A stretch of 61,166 nt of DNA from Candidatus Krumholzibacteriota bacterium (lineage in GTDB: Bacteria; Krumholzibacteriota; Krumholzibacteriia; LZORAL124-64-63), in the NCBI GenBank assembly GCA_024275485.1, contig JAJRZA010000033.1:90487-151652 (forward strand), read 5' to 3'. A model generated the notes under the pieces. It made no database searches. It was not told where the DNA came from and was given only the letters and a program-made list of their open reading frames with translations. Shown piece after piece: positions 18,278 through 28,280 of this stretch (its first letter is position 1; each line of letters starts with the position of its first letter). The translations under genes were made by a program, and so were the position numbers.

Positions 18278-20626
18278 TTATTGAGAGTCGGAGCACTGAA
18301 TCAATCCAAGAGCTGCATCCTGGAAGAAGAGTTTAAAGTCCTTGGTCACTGGGTCAAGGAAACCCTGGTCATCATAGTGGGCGCTATCCATGGCCCCAAG
18401 CTTGATATTCCAGCTGGAAACTGTTTGGTAAGATGGAGCGCAATCCCGCCAGGTTTCACCAGAAGCAAGAGTTCCCGGAGGGCGAATATCGTCAAACAGG
18501 TGATACAATGATGGACGCATTGGTTCAAAGCCACACGCAGATTGATCCAGGGCCACTACCTTCACACTACCGCTGCTCATCTGGCGCATGGTAATGTCCA
18601 CAATCTCCCGGGCCAGTTCAATATCATTCAGGCCTTCCAGGGAATTCAGGGCAAAAGCAAAATTGTCCTTGCCCAATGCCCAGAGGGATTCCGGAATATA
18701 GAAATCAACCTCGATGGACCACAGCCCGTCGGCTGGATTGATAAAAAGGCCTGTGTCGCCGGAAACGAGCCCCCAAGTGACCGAGTTGATATCATCAATT
18801 CCACCACCATCCAAAATTCCATTGCCGGGATCGCAATCATAATCAACCTGATAGCGCCAGGCACGTGCCCTGTTCAGGGGATCGAGCCACGCCTCTCTCA
18901 TGTCGTCCATACCATGCAGCAAAATTGTCATGGAGTAGATACGGCTGCGGAACGTATAGAAGTTGCTGGCATCCCCTTCTTCATCGCTCAACCGTAAAGC
19001 GTGGGTAATTTTATTTACGTTCATCCAACCCAGGCCCTGGAATGTAAGTTCAGTTTTGTCCGGAACCGGAGTATTGGCAGTAACCTGGGGAATATAAAAC
19101 TCGGTGAGGTCACCAAAGCACTCATGGCCAACGTCTCCCGGCACATAACAGGGTTGATCAGGAGATACGTTGGAATTGCTGTCCCGGTCCGGGAGCAACT
19201 CAACGCATTGCACACAAGGAGGAAACCCAACATCAAAGGTGATTTCGGCGGGGGTACCGTCACGTCGTAAATGCTCATCCACCGACCGCATCTGGAATGT
19301 AAATTCCGTACTCGGTCCAACCAGAAAGCCCAGTGTGTCGGCATACCAACCGGTCAACCCTGGCCCCCAGGTGGGCTCATAATTAATGGCCCCGGCACCA
19401 GAGGAAAAAGAGAAGAATCCACCGGTATAGTTAAGCCGGTTTCCATTGACAATTCCGGTAAAACCGATACCGAAATCAGGATCAAGAATATTATCGTCAG
19501 GATGGTCCTTGGCCAAGGACTTGAAAACGGCATAGGATCTGTCCGGAATACGATCACCAGCAACAAAAGGATGATGCTCCCCAGGATTGTTCAGCAATAC
19601 ATAGTAGGGGTAAACTTCAGGGTCTTCAGGGTGATCCCAGTCGGTTTCACCATTGAGAATGATGGTTTCGGGGTCATGGTTGACCACAAACTGGAAATTT
19701 CGCAAAAAATCTGAAACCTCAACTCCAGCAACATCAAGAGAGTTGACGCGAACATTGACCGCACCGCTCTGCAACTCGAGTCCGAATGGATCAGTGCTTG
19801 AATTGTCGTTTCTGAAAACCAAACTGTTGATAGGGGCAAAAGTGGAGAAACTATCACCCGTGGATTCATTGAAACTGCGCGGATGCCAGCAATCCTCGAA
19901 TGTCGGCACGCAGTTTCCCCCCAGATCACCCATCAAAGACCATTTGTATCCAAACAGGCCATCGTCACGGGGAGGGACGGTATCCACCTGGGCCAGGGCA
20001 TCAAGGTCGTACCCCAGAACATTGGGTGTGGAGCCACTCCAGTAAAGGTGATAACGCTTGCCGAAACCCACGGTATCGGGTTCGCCACTTGCCATGGGTA
20101 TGGTATCGGTACCATTGATGCGGAAGAAGTTAATGAAGGGAGAACCAAGGGTATTGCTGAAAAAGTGCAACCGGGCCGGGGTCCGATCAAAATCGCCAAA
20201 ATCATCCACGGCAACCATATGAAAAGTCATATCCGCCGAGGGGTTGGTGCCTTGATTGATTTGAAAATCAAAAATTGAATCGTTCTTTGTTGTCCAATGG
20301 GCAATTTCCAGATGCGTAATATCCAGAGCAGGATTGAACCGGGCATCTTCTTCATCGTCGGAAGTTTCGTCGTTCTGAACACTGGTATCGGTCAAAGCCC
20401 AGGCAAATTTTTCCACAATGCCATCCTCATCACTGCCATACCAAAACATATGGTAATGGTAGTAGCCACCCCCACCTTCAAGTGGAGCGCCAATAAGGAA
20501 GGTTTCCGGTGGTCTGTTGACAATGACGGCTTCAGGTTGGAAAGCCCGACATCCGGCAAAAAGAGTCAATGCCACCAGGGCAATTGTAAGCAAAAGCCAC
20601 CAGAAGAATTTGGGTCTGGTATTCAT
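18278..20626 (-). CDS. large lipoprotein, paralogue of the following gene
   Basis: The product is 782 residues. The signal MNTRPKFFWWLLLTIALVAL is followed by lipobox LFAGC. After RPPETFLIGAP comes the motif MFWYGSDEDGIVEKFAWALTD, matching the F-W-x-GSD-x-DG pattern of the next gene, and then HMVAVDDFGDFDRTPARLHF, again the same domain type. A second repeat begins near residue 195 (YHLYWSGSTPNVLGYD). Several Cys residues (CVQCVELLPD, GNCVPTFEDC) could form disulphides or bind metal. It is the first gene of the three-gene unit; a good sigma-70-type promoter lies about 140 bases upstream, and AGGGG precedes the ATG. A lipid-anchored envelope protein is well supported; the biochemical role is not. 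Confidence 0.7.
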   Translation of the reverse strand: MNTRPKFFWWLLLTIALVALTLFAGCRAFQPEAVIVNRPPETFLIGAPLEGGGGYYHYHMFWYGSDEDGIVEKFAWALTDTSVQNDETSDDEEDARFNPALDITHLEIAHWTTKNDSIFDFQINQGTNPSADMTFHMVAVDDFGDFDRTPARLHFFSNTLGSPFINFFRINGTDTIPMASGEPDTVGFGKRYHLYWSGSTPNVLGYDLDALAQVDTVPPRDDGLFGYKWSLMGDLGGNCVPTFEDCWHPRSFNESTGDSFSTFAPINSLVFRNDNSSTDPFGLELQSGAVNVRVNSLDVAGVEVSDFLRNFQFVVNHDPETIILNGETDWDHPEDPEVYPYYVLLNNPGEHHPFVAGDRIPDRSYAVFKSLAKDHPDDNILDPDFGIGFTGIVNGNRLNYTGGFFSFSSGAGAINYEPTWGPGLTGWYADTLGFLVGPSTEFTFQMRSVDEHLRRDGTPAEITFDVGFPPCVQCVELLPDRDSNSNVSPDQPCYVPGDVGHECFGDLTEFYIPQVTANTPVPDKTELTFQGLGWMNVNKITHALRLSDEEGDASNFYTFRSRIYSMTILLHGMDDMREAWLDPLNRARAWRYQVDYDCDPGNGILDGGGIDDINSVTWGLVSGDTGLFINPADGLWSIEVDFYIPESLWALGKDNFAFALNSLEGLNDIELAREIVDITMRQMSSGSVKVVALDQSACGFEPMRPSLYHLFDDIRPPGTLASGETWRDCAPSYQTVSSWNIKLGAMDSAHYDDQGFLDPVTKDFKLFFQDAALGLIQCSDSQ

Positions 20627-20865
20627 ACTTGTATGCGTCCCCTTGCAAGCGTCGTGACGACTTCAGGTTGATATCCGCCGTGGGGGTGGGTCCTGGCGGC
20701 GGCAACCGCAACAACCGAGTAGAATTCCTCAGCTTTGCGATCAAATGGGTTGGTCTCTACCTGCCTCCTGAAATATAGGGATTTGGGCCTTGATGTGTCA
20801 ACCTCAAGGTTTCAAAAAATAGAAAGAAACAGACAGTTGAAGGGCAGGAATCAATTCTTCGCCTC
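20627..20865. other. intergenic leader of the lipoprotein unit
   Basis: No gene is seen here. It holds the promoter at 20771-20800 and, on the minus strand, a roughly 138-base untranslated leader without an obvious riboswitch fold. Confidence 0.5.
20771..20800 (-). promoter_or_regulatory. sigma-70-type promoter for the lipoprotein/propeller unit
   Basis: On the minus strand a perfect TTGACA (20795-20800) is separated by 18 bases from TATATT (20771-20776). Transcription would begin near 20764 and run into the first lipoprotein gene. Confidence 0.6.
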
Positions 20866-20896
20866 AAAAAGGAGCGACCCCCGAAGGGGCCGCTCC
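20866..20896 (-). terminator. strong rho-independent terminator with UUCG loop
   Basis: On the minus strand an 11-bp stem (20886-20896 with 20871-20881, one G-T pair) closes a TTCG tetraloop and is followed by five T. It lies 35 bases after the ancestral TAA (20932) of the frameshifted gene, which supports that position as the original gene end. Confidence 0.9.
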
Positions 20897-20931
20897 CGAA
20901 CAGCTTCCGCTGAAGACTTCTCCGAAGAGAG

Positions 20932-21108
20932 TTACTTCACCAGGGCCATTTTGTTGACCTTAACTTCACCAGCGGTGCGAGCTTCGTAGAAGTAAACACC
21001 GGAGGAGACGTTGGAACCCTGGTCGTTGGTTCCGTCCCACATGATGTGGCCGGGACCTCTGACACGGGATTCGTCGATCAGGGTCCTAACCAGTTCGCCA
21101 CGAACGTT
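20932..21108 (-). pseudogene. out-of-frame remnant: FlgD-like C-terminal domain of the upstream exported protein
   Basis: Read from 21108 in a different frame, the DNA encodes 58 residues starting NVRGELVRTL and including GHIMWDGTNDQGSNVSSGVY and FYEARTAGEVKVNKMALVK, then TAA at 20932. This is a textbook FlgD/type A sorting-domain ending and joins smoothly to ...GHLSLKI(Y) of the gene above if two bases are restored at 21108/21109. A terminator follows at the expected distance. Whether the shift is biological or a consensus error cannot be decided from one sequence. Confidence 0.8.
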
Positions 21109-23974
21109 AGATCTTGAGGCTCAAGTGGCCCTCTTTGGGCATGTTGAACTCGATCTTGGTGCTCGGGTTGAACGGGTTGGGATAGTTGGTCGCGAAGAAC
21201 TTATCCGCAGCAGGAACCGGGGTGGGGTTCCAGCCGGGGTTGGTCAAGCCAAAGTATCCTAGCACTTCACCCAGGACATTCACACGCATGGCCACACCGT
21301 CAGGGGCAGGATCGCCCGGGGCGGTGTAGATGTACATGAAGTCGTAGGGCATGGTGATGATTCTATCATTGGCCGTCAGGTTCAGGGTCGCAGCCGAGTA
21401 GCTGTAGGAAGCTACGCCTTGAGGGTTGGTGAAGGTCGCCAGGCGTGTCGCACCAGGACCTGCGTCAACAGCATCAAAGGTATTGATACCGTTGCAACCA
21501 CCATAAGCTATCCAGCTGGTCGACGTGGTGAACACTGGGTTGCCCGAAATGGGCAGCACCAAGGGAGTGGCCTGGTTATTGATCAAAGGACGAATGTCGT
21601 TCGAAGTACGAACAACATTGATGTAGTCCTGCAGGAAGGTGTTGGTTAGTCCACCGGACTGCATCAGATCACTTACCAGTTCATCACCGGTCATGAACAC
21701 ATTGACACTGTTCTGGGCAATGTAGTTGGTCAGCAGCTGAACATCAGCGCTGGGATCGAAGGTAGGATCACCATTGGCAATGGTGCTGATACCAAGATCA
21801 CCAACAGTGTACAGCAAGGTGCCGTACCGTGCCATCAGGTCATCGGTGCTACGGCCACCAAGACCATTACCAACACCAGAGGAAGGACCATTGGTGTAGT
21901 AGGCATCGTAGTCGACGCCCATGGTCAGACCCAGGTTGTTCAGGGCACTGAACCATTCGTTTTCTCCACCACGGTTGGCGAAATCATTCCAGAAAAGGAT
22001 CCCGGGGTTGCTATCATCGGCAGCCACGGTGGGCAGACAGTGCACTTCAAAGCCGGTATTGTAGGCCAGAGGGTCACTGAAATCGCCAAATCCGGTAATG
22101 TCAGCCGGCAAAGTGGCAGGCTGAGGATTGGCATTGTCTACTTCATCGATAGCCTCGAAGTAGTAATGCAAAACATCGCCGGGGAACAGGAAACCACTAT
22201 CAGGCAGGTCGTAGGCAAATTTGCCAGGAACGACGTTGCCGGCACTGTTCACCGCTGGCTGCGCATCCACAGAACCGTTCATGGGATAGGAACGCGCAGG
22301 GTCGAACAGGGGGTTGGCATTAACCGTGTAGACCAGACGGTTCGTAACCAGTTGACCACCAACACGCACGGAGGCCACATCACAGACGATGGAGTCACCA
22401 GGCATGTTCAGATCATCATCGCCCTTGTTCATGGCAAGGTCAAACCGAACGTTGTTGTCAGCAAGAATGTTCAGGTTGATCGTACCGATTTCAGGGAAGT
22501 TATCCTGAGCCAGATCGATCTCGCGTGTGGCCATACCAGGTCCTTCGGTAGTGTAGGCAGTGTAGCGTACATTGTCGAAGTAGGGAGCGGGATAACCATC
22601 GTCGCCGAACCAGCCAAAGGCCCAGCCCAGCTCGTAGCAGGTCAGCTGAACTTGGGCGTGGGTCAAACCAGGCTCAAGCAGATCGCTAACAGTGTCGCCG
22701 GCGCGAACGTAGTCCGGACCACCGTAGTATACAAAGTTGCGATCCATCCAACCGGCATTCAGAATATCGGTATCGTTCAGAGCGGAACGAACACTCCAGG
22801 TATAGAACATACCAGGAGCGTCAGCCGACAGATCTTCGTGACGATAAACGCCAAAAGTCAGCTGTGAACCGATGTAATCGGGGCCGGGCCACAAGAGAAC
22901 AGGGCTCTCAATGGCGTTGTACATATAGGCATCGGGGTTGGTCAGAATGGCAGCACCACCAGTGGTGTTGACAATGTAACCGCCGGGGCCGTAGCACCAG
23001 TCCTGGCAATTGCTAGGACCTACGCCCGGAACCTTGGTGCCATCATCAATGAAGGCAACCTGGGGCGTGTAGTTGGTGAAACAGGGATCGACATCTTCCA
23101 GACCTTGCCACAAGTCGGTAAAGTCACCGGTGCCGATGGGGAAGGCCAGGATCCAGTTGCCGTCACCCTCTACCCAAGTTTCGTCGAAATTTTCAGTGTC
23201 GTTGTAGCCACCATTGGAGCAGGTAATAGTGACATCGTCAATCTGGGCTGCACCATTGCCACTGTACAGACAATCTTCATCAGACCAGGCGCCATCACTG
23301 GTGATGGTGATCTCGAAGCGGACCACATCACTGTCAAGACCCATGTACTCGGCAGGAGAATAGCTATAGCTAAAGCCCGCACCGCTGTTAAAAGGCCTGT
23401 TGACACCTACACCGTCAAGACTCTGTTGGATCATAGGGCCATTAGAAGTCTGGAAGGTGAAGTTGGTGTAATCATAGCCGGGTTCAGTGTTGTGACTCAC
23501 CAAACCATTGACAGTGACGACACAACCGGCACCGGGGTCAGCCACGGTGTAGTTGAACTGGAGAATATCATTCCAGCTATTGCCATAACCACCATCAACG
23601 TCGGTCTCGGAGCAAGCGGGAATGGTCTCAATACCACAATACATGGCAAAGTTTCCGATACCGCTTGGAAAGACATCCGCATAGTAATCACTGACGTGCC
23701 AGTGGTTGCTTACAGGCTGAGTAATATCCCAGTGAGTCCAGCCATTCCAGGCAGGGTTACCGGCTGGGTCCTCGAACTGACCATTGACCTGGGCGCCACT
23801 GCCCCAGGGTCCGATCAGGAAGACAGTATCACGGCTGGATTTGGAGAATTCAGTGCTGCCACCGTGGAACACACTGTCGTGGCCAATCACCCGCTGCGGA
23901 AGATCCGTAGCGAAGGCATTCATGGCAAAAACAAGCGTGAGCGCGAGGCAAGCGAACATTGTGAATCTTTTCAT
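21107..23974 (-). CDS. large exported protein truncated just before its sorting domain
   Basis: As it reads, the product has 955 residues with a clean signal peptide (MKRFTMFACLALTLVFAMNAFA). The body is rich in Asp, Gly, Asn and aromatic residues and contains paired-Cys segments (CSETDVDGGYGNSW, CVVTVNGL, DCLYSGNGAAQ, ITCSNGGYND), typical of secreted beta-sandwich proteins of FCB bacteria. Near the C-terminus the hallmark FFATNYPNPFNPSTKIEF appears, which normally begins the type A/FlgD sorting domain, but the frame stops seven codons later at TAA 21107. The missing half is present out of frame (20932-21108). The ATG at 23974 has GGGGGGA upstream. No enzymatic motif was recognised. A long leader with an inverted repeat precedes it. 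Confidence 0.75.
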   Translation of the reverse strand: MKRFTMFACLALTLVFAMNAFATDLPQRVIGHDSVFHGGSTEFSKSSRDTVFLIGPWGSGAQVNGQFEDPAGNPAWNGWTHWDITQPVSNHWHVSDYYADVFPSGIGNFAMYCGIETIPACSETDVDGGYGNSWNDILQFNYTVADPGAGCVVTVNGLVSHNTEPGYDYTNFTFQTSNGPMIQQSLDGVGVNRPFNSGAGFSYSYSPAEYMGLDSDVVRFEITITSDGAWSDEDCLYSGNGAAQIDDVTITCSNGGYNDTENFDETWVEGDGNWILAFPIGTGDFTDLWQGLEDVDPCFTNYTPQVAFIDDGTKVPGVGPSNCQDWCYGPGGYIVNTTGGAAILTNPDAYMYNAIESPVLLWPGPDYIGSQLTFGVYRHEDLSADAPGMFYTWSVRSALNDTDILNAGWMDRNFVYYGGPDYVRAGDTVSDLLEPGLTHAQVQLTCYELGWAFGWFGDDGYPAPYFDNVRYTAYTTEGPGMATREIDLAQDNFPEIGTINLNILADNNVRFDLAMNKGDDDLNMPGDSIVCDVASVRVGGQLVTNRLVYTVNANPLFDPARSYPMNGSVDAQPAVNSAGNVVPGKFAYDLPDSGFLFPGDVLHYYFEAIDEVDNANPQPATLPADITGFGDFSDPLAYNTGFEVHCLPTVAADDSNPGILFWNDFANRGGENEWFSALNNLGLTMGVDYDAYYTNGPSSGVGNGLGGRSTDDLMARYGTLLYTVGDLGISTIANGDPTFDPSADVQLLTNYIAQNSVNVFMTGDELVSDLMQSGGLTNTFLQDYINVVRTSNDIRPLINNQATPLVLPISGNPVFTTSTSWIAYGGCNGINTFDAVDAGPGATRLATFTNPQGVASYSYSAATLNLTANDRIITMPYDFMYIYTAPGDPAPDGVAMRVNVLGEVLGYFGLTNPGWNPTPVPAADKFFATNYPNPFNPSTKIEFNMPKEGHLSLKI

Positions 23975-24316
23975 GCTTTTCCCCCCATCGTTGACAGAGT
24001 CAACACATGGTTAGGCGAACGATTGCTGTGTCGCGTAGCGTGATTCATTTTGCGAGCGAACACAGATAGTGGGCGACAATAGGTTCCCGGGTGCATTTCC
24101 TGCGCAGCAAGCTGCGCCTTGAGCGAAACCTCCTAAAAGGAGCAGTCCAATTAATAACGAGCGAACAGTGTCAAGTGATCAAACGGATTAATGGAGTGGA
24201 AAACTCGGATCAACGCACCTCAAGGGATGGGAACAGATTGTCTGTGAGTCGCTGCATCACCTTACCTTAAAAGCCTCGTCCAGTCAATAGCCTTTATGCA
24301 TAAAGTAATCTATCCA
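23975..24316. other. intergenic leader with inverted repeat
   Basis: There is no clear gene. On the minus strand a TTGACA (24169-24174) without a convincing -10 box may mark a promoter. GCGCAGC at 24102-24108 is repeated inverted at 24111-24117 with a two-base gap, making a tight hairpin or dyad operator in the leader. An AGGAGG at 24129-24134 has no well-placed start codon after it. A 41-codon frame from ATG 24096 ends in a TGA overlapping the ATG at 23974. Confidence 0.4.
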
Positions 24317-24353
24317 ATAAAATCCGGCCCATTTCAATGAAATGGGCCGGATT
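24317..24353 (-). terminator. terminator of the 14-gene operon
   Basis: A perfect 14-bp inverted repeat (24321-24334 with 24340-24353) with a five-base loop is followed on the minus strand by TTAT. It lies 25 bases after the glyS stop. Confidence 0.85.
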
Positions 24354-24377
24354 CCTTCATCTCAACAAGAAACTGTT

Positions 24378-26573
24378 CTATTTTTCCTGTGGTGCCACCG
24401 CTGCAAAATCCGCATATCTGGCAAAAAGACCGTGTATTTCCCGCAAAAAGCCATGCCTCAGCAGGCGCAGGCTATCTTCCTCTGCATTGACCCGCACCTC
24501 ATCGAAATAGGTATCGATGGCCGGCCCCAGGCTCGAAAGCAAGGCAAAAACTTCATCATAATTGCGGACAGATTCTGCTTTGGCCATGGTCGAGGCAGCT
24601 ACCGAAACCTGCCGTCGGAGTTCCTGCTCCACTTTTTCAGGCATCTCAGCAAAGGATTCGCCAGCCGATCCCGAACCGCCATTGCCCCAGCGATCAAGGC
24701 AGGCATCCAAATCGTCCACCGGTAGAATTCCGCCCTTTAGAATATTACGACACCTTTTGAAGCCCGTGGCCAGCAACTTGAAATCATCCCGATCCCGATA
24801 CTTACTCAGGGCATCAACCCACTGCAAGGCATCGGAAGGGTCACGCCAGCGAACGGGTATGACGGCGCGTACCACCTCAGGATCACGGTCCAGGTTTTCG
24901 GTGAAGAAACCGGACAACCGGGTCTTGACGAACCCATTGATTTTCTCAGCAGCATCATCCAAATTCCTATCGACGGAAAAAGCCGCAAACTGTTCCAATG
25001 CCTGTCCCATGGCTTGTCCCAGATTAATATGCACTTTGCCTTCGAGAAGAATACGCAATATGGCCAAAACATGACGTCTCAGAGCGTAAGGGTCCTTGGC
25101 TCCGGTGGGTATGAATCCGGCCAACCAGCATCCGGCGACATTATCCAGGCGATCCGCCACGGACAACACCGCACTGACCTTGTCCGAAGGAAGATTCCCG
25201 GTAGCAGAACGAGGCAAAAAGTGCTGTTCAATGGCCTGGCAAACGGCCGCCGATTCACCGGCCAACTCTGCGTAACGCGCACCAATAAAGCCTTCTAGCT
25301 TGGTGAATTCCTTGCCATCCTTGATCATTTCACTGACCAAATCACTTTTGCAAATACGAGCAGCCCGGTCCAGGGCTTCTTTTTCTTCATCACTTCCGGC
25401 CCAGCCATGATCCCAAAGCCATTGGCTCAAACCGGCCAGACGCCCCGTTTTATCCAGGACTGAACCGTAACCTTCCATCCAGGTCACAGCACCGAGCATC
25501 TCAGTTCGTTCATCTGGTGATTTTTTTTGATCAAAGTCCCAATAAAAGAGCGCATCGGCCAATCGGGCGTGAAGAACCCGCTCATTTCCCTCGATGACAG
25601 TACCCAAATGATTTACCCCGCCACAGCGGACGGCGGCAAACCTGGGTTTAAGACCTTTGCCATCCATCTTCTCAACCGAAAAATACTTTTGGTGGATCTT
25701 CATGGCAGTGGTCACTACCTGATCCGGCAGATCCAGGTATTCTTCGCCAAAGGATCCCAGAAATGGTGTTGGATGTTCACAGAGAAAGACCACTTCAGTC
25801 AACAGTTCGTCGTCCTGGAGCAATTGGGCTTCGGGATCATATTCCTTCAGGATTTGAACCAAGCCTTCGTCAATGAGTTTTCGGCGCTCCAAATGGTCGG
25901 CCACCACTCCCACTTCCAGGAGTTTGTCGAAATACTCCCCAGGATTGGCCACCTCAACTCGTCTGTCGGACGAAAGAGTTCGGTGCCCCCGGGTTTGCCG
26001 TCCGGCCCGGAGATATCCCACCTCAAATGGAACAACATCCTCACCCAGGATAGCCACCAACCACTGCAAAGGGCGGGCATATTCCAATTCGTGATCCCCC
26101 CACTTCATGGTTTTCCGGAAGGGAATTCCCAAAATAATAGCTGGCAGAATTTCCTTCAGAACTTCGCCGGCAGGTAGCCCGTATTCGGTACGACGAGCCA
26201 AAAGGAACTCACCACGTTTGTCTTCACCGCGATCGCACTCATCCAGGGAAAGGCCCACTTTCTTGGCGAAACCCTCGGCAGCGCGAGTGGGGTTGCCATC
26301 AGCATCGAAAGCCGCGGAAACCGGAGGGCCCTTGATTTCCACCTTTCGGTCGGGCTGGCAGGTGGACAGACCATCCACGAGCAACGCCATCCTACGGGGT
26401 GTCGCAACCACCCGCAAGGATTGCCAGGTCAAAAAGTTGGCTGCCAACTCGCCGGCCATGACCTTTTCCAGGTGCTCCATGGCACTGGGCACAAAGCGGG
26501 CCGGAATCTCCTCGCTTCCAATCTCCAACAGGAAAGGTAGCGTCGTATTCAGATTGGTTTTTTCCTGAGTCAT
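24378..26573 (-). CDS. glyS: glycyl-tRNA synthetase beta subunit
   Basis: This is the beta subunit of the alpha2-beta2 glycyl-tRNA synthetase; it is needed for tRNA recognition and pairs with GlyQ from the gene immediately upstream. The 731-residue length is normal. The N-terminus [16 protein letters not shown] is the family signature, followed by [15 protein letters not shown] and the HD-like core; the C-terminal anticodon-binding region contains [22 protein letters not shown]. The open frame runs back to 26738, inside glyQ, but ATG 26573 is the real start: it overlaps the glyQ TGA by four bases (ATGA) and AAGGAG lies upstream. It is the last gene of the operon, followed by a strong terminator. 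The stop is TAG. Confidence 0.97.
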   Translation of the reverse strand: MTQEKTNLNTTLPFLLEIGSEEIPARFVPSAMEHLEKVMAGELAANFLTWQSLRVVATPRRMALLVDGLSTCQPDRKVEIKGPPVSAAFDADGNPTRAAEGFAKKVGLSLDECDRGEDKRGEFLLARRTEYGLPAGEVLKEILPAIILGIPFRKTMKWGDHELEYARPLQWLVAILGEDVVPFEVGYLRAGRQTRGHRTLSSDRRVEVANPGEYFDKLLEVGVVADHLERRKLIDEGLVQILKEYDPEAQLLQDDELLTEVVFLCEHPTPFLGSFGEEYLDLPDQVVTTAMKIHQKYFSVEKMDGKGLKPRFAAVRCGGVNHLGTVIEGNERVLHARLADALFYWDFDQKKSPDERTEMLGAVTWMEGYGSVLDKTGRLAGLSQWLWDHGWAGSDEEKEALDRAARICKSDLVSEMIKDGKEFTKLEGFIGARYAELAGESAAVCQAIEQHFLPRSATGNLPSDKVSAVLSVADRLDNVAGCWLAGFIPTGAKDPYALRRHVLAILRILLEGKVHINLGQAMGQALEQFAAFSVDRNLDDAAEKINGFVKTRLSGFFTENLDRDPEVVRAVIPVRWRDPSDALQWVDALSKYRDRDDFKLLATGFKRCRNILKGGILPVDDLDACLDRWGNGGSGSAGESFAEMPEKVEQELRRQVSVAASTMAKAESVRNYDEVFALLSSLGPAIDTYFDEVRVNAEEDSLRLLRHGFLREIHGLFARYADFAAVAPQEK

Positions 26574-27454
26574 TCGCCTTGCTTCTCCTTCAGAAGGGGG
26601 AACCCAAGGTCCTCCCTGCTTTTCACATAAGACCCGGCAGCCAGACGAGACAGATTCCGCACTCTGGCTATGTACCCGGTGCGTTCGGTCACCGAGATGG
26701 CGCCCCGTGCCTCCAGCAGGTTGAAAATATGACTGCATTTGATCACCGCATCGTACCCCGGATAAACCAAACCGGCTTCCAGGAGGGTGCGGGCTTCGTT
26801 TTCCTTGTCTTCAAAATGACGACGATACATGGGCACGTCGGCGTGATCAAAATTGAAACCGGAATATTCGATTTCATATTGCCCCATCACTTCCGCCCAG
26901 GTCAGGCCACCGCCCCAGATGATGTCCTTCACATGATCAACACCTTGGATGAACATGCACAAACGCAAAAGTCCGTAGGTAAGCTCGACGGACACCGGCT
27001 TGCACCGCACTCCGCCCACTTGCTGAAAATAGGTGAACTGTGAGACTTCCATCCCATCAAGCCACACCTCCCAACCCAGTCCGGCTGCACCGAGAGTTGG
27101 GCTCTCCCAATCGTCCTCCACGAAACGGATGTCGTGTTCTTCGGCTTTGATGCCGATACTGCCCAGGGATTCCAGGTACAATTCCTGGCTATTGGCGGGG
27201 TTGGGTTTGAGAAGGACCTGGTATTGAAAGAACTGGTGAACCCGGTTGGGGTTTTCCAGATAGCGGCCGTCCTTGGGACGTTTGCTGGGTTCCAGATAGG
27301 CAACCTGCCAGGGTTCGGGTCCCAGGGAGCGCAAAAAAGTATTGGGATTGAAGGTCCCCGCCCCCACTTCGCTGTTGTAGGGTTGGGTGATGACGCAACC
27401 GAAATCACTCCAAAACGTCTGCAGGTTGGCAATCATCTGCTGGTATTCCATCAT
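26570..27454 (-). CDS. glyQ: glycyl-tRNA synthetase alpha subunit
   Basis: This is the catalytic class II alpha subunit that charges tRNA-Gly together with GlyS. Its 294 residues match the family. Signature stretches include [22 protein letters not shown] (split over residues 14-36), [40 protein letters not shown] and the conserved [21 protein letters not shown] block. The ATG at 27454 follows the recO stop by one base, so the genes are co-transcribed and probably coupled. The first two codons are both ATG; the exact start differs by at most one residue. Tandem glyQ-glyS indicates the tetrameric bacterial enzyme rather than the dimeric GlyRS. Confidence 0.98.
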   Translation of the reverse strand: MMEYQQMIANLQTFWSDFGCVITQPYNSEVGAGTFNPNTFLRSLGPEPWQVAYLEPSKRPKDGRYLENPNRVHQFFQYQVLLKPNPANSQELYLESLGSIGIKAEEHDIRFVEDDWESPTLGAAGLGWEVWLDGMEVSQFTYFQQVGGVRCKPVSVELTYGLLRLCMFIQGVDHVKDIIWGGGLTWAEVMGQYEIEYSGFNFDHADVPMYRRHFEDKENEARTLLEAGLVYPGYDAVIKCSHIFNLLEARGAISVTERTGYIARVRNLSRLAAGSYVKSREDLGFPLLKEKQGE

Positions 27455-27455
27455 A

Positions 27456-28277
27456 TCAATTTTTCTCCTCGGCCCTGGATATCGGCCTGAGCAGATCCAG
27501 GGCGGTGGGCAATCGGTAGCCGGGTAAATGAAAGCCCAGAAACCGGTGCAGGTGGGCCCCTACCTCACGACGCAGGGCCCTGGTCATTTCTAGGTGATCT
27601 TCCTCAAGAAAAGTGCTGGCATCATAAGCCTGGAACTCCTCCAGGGCCTGCGGACTGAGTGGTCGGCCAATGTGGCTTTCACTCCCGCAGACGCTGCAAA
27701 CCAGACCCCCTTCAGAAGCGCTGAACCACTGAACTTTAGCATCCTTCCCATTGCCGGGAGCAGAGCCGCAAGAGGCACAACAACTCACCTCGGGACCCAA
27801 CCCATGACGTTCCAGCAGTTGCCATTCGAAGGCAAAGAAAATCCGGGCGGGATCGATATCCGAAAGCGACGATAACATCCGGATGAAGCCATCGCAAACG
27901 TCAAAAAGGTCAGCGGCAACCAATCCCCAATGGGCAACCTGCATGGGGCGACAGCGATCCACAAGTTCCAAGGCCGCCAAAAGAAAAGCGGACTGCTCCA
28001 GAGTCAGCCCACAGGTCAGCGGATCCAGATCAACTGAACCGGAACGCAGGTATTGCAATTCACGCGACAGATCCAGGGAAAAATCCACATTCAAAAGCCG
28101 ACCGGGCTCCACCAGGGGACGCAAACGGGAAAGAGGCCTTCGGGCGGCCTTGGCCAACACTCGAACAAACCCCTGTTCCCGGGTCAACAGCGAAGCAATG
28201 ACACTGGTTTCGCCGCAGGGCCAGGTCCTCAGGACCACCGCATCGGTGCTGATCGAAGGTTGGGGCAGAATTCCCAT
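27456..28277 (-). CDS. recO: DNA repair protein RecO
   Basis: RecO works with RecF/RecR to load RecA on SSB-coated single-stranded DNA during recombinational repair. The 273-residue product begins with the OB-fold signature [24 protein letters not shown] (over two strands). The helical C-terminal part carries a four-Cys zinc site: CCASCG near residue 166 and CSVCG near 195. The typical [12 protein letters not shown] stretch follows. The ATG at 28277 lies three bases after the mgtE stop. The order recO-glyQ-glyS is common in bacteria, which supports the call. RecO is a poorly conserved family, and here the zinc motif and OB-fold are both readable. Confidence 0.92.
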   Translation of the reverse strand: MGILPQPSISTDAVVLRTWPCGETSVIASLLTREQGFVRVLAKAARRPLSRLRPLVEPGRLLNVDFSLDLSRELQYLRSGSVDLDPLTCGLTLEQSAFLLAALELVDRCRPMQVAHWGLVAADLFDVCDGFIRMLSSLSDIDPARIFFAFEWQLLERHGLGPEVSCCASCGSAPGNGKDAKVQWFSASEGGLVCSVCGSESHIGRPLSPQALEEFQAYDASTFLEEDHLEMTRALRREVGAHLHRFLGFHLPGYRLPTALDLLRPISRAEEKN

Positions 28278-28280
28278 GGG

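Noticed and set aside
24096-24134. AGGAGG at 24129-24134 as a ribosome site for a short gene.
   Set aside because: No start codon lies 5-12 bases downstream; the nearest ATG (24096) is too far.
26574-26738. Extended start of glyS at 26738.
   Set aside because: The extra residues are antisense-like translation of glyQ in another frame and match no GlyS; ATG 26573 couples to the glyQ stop.
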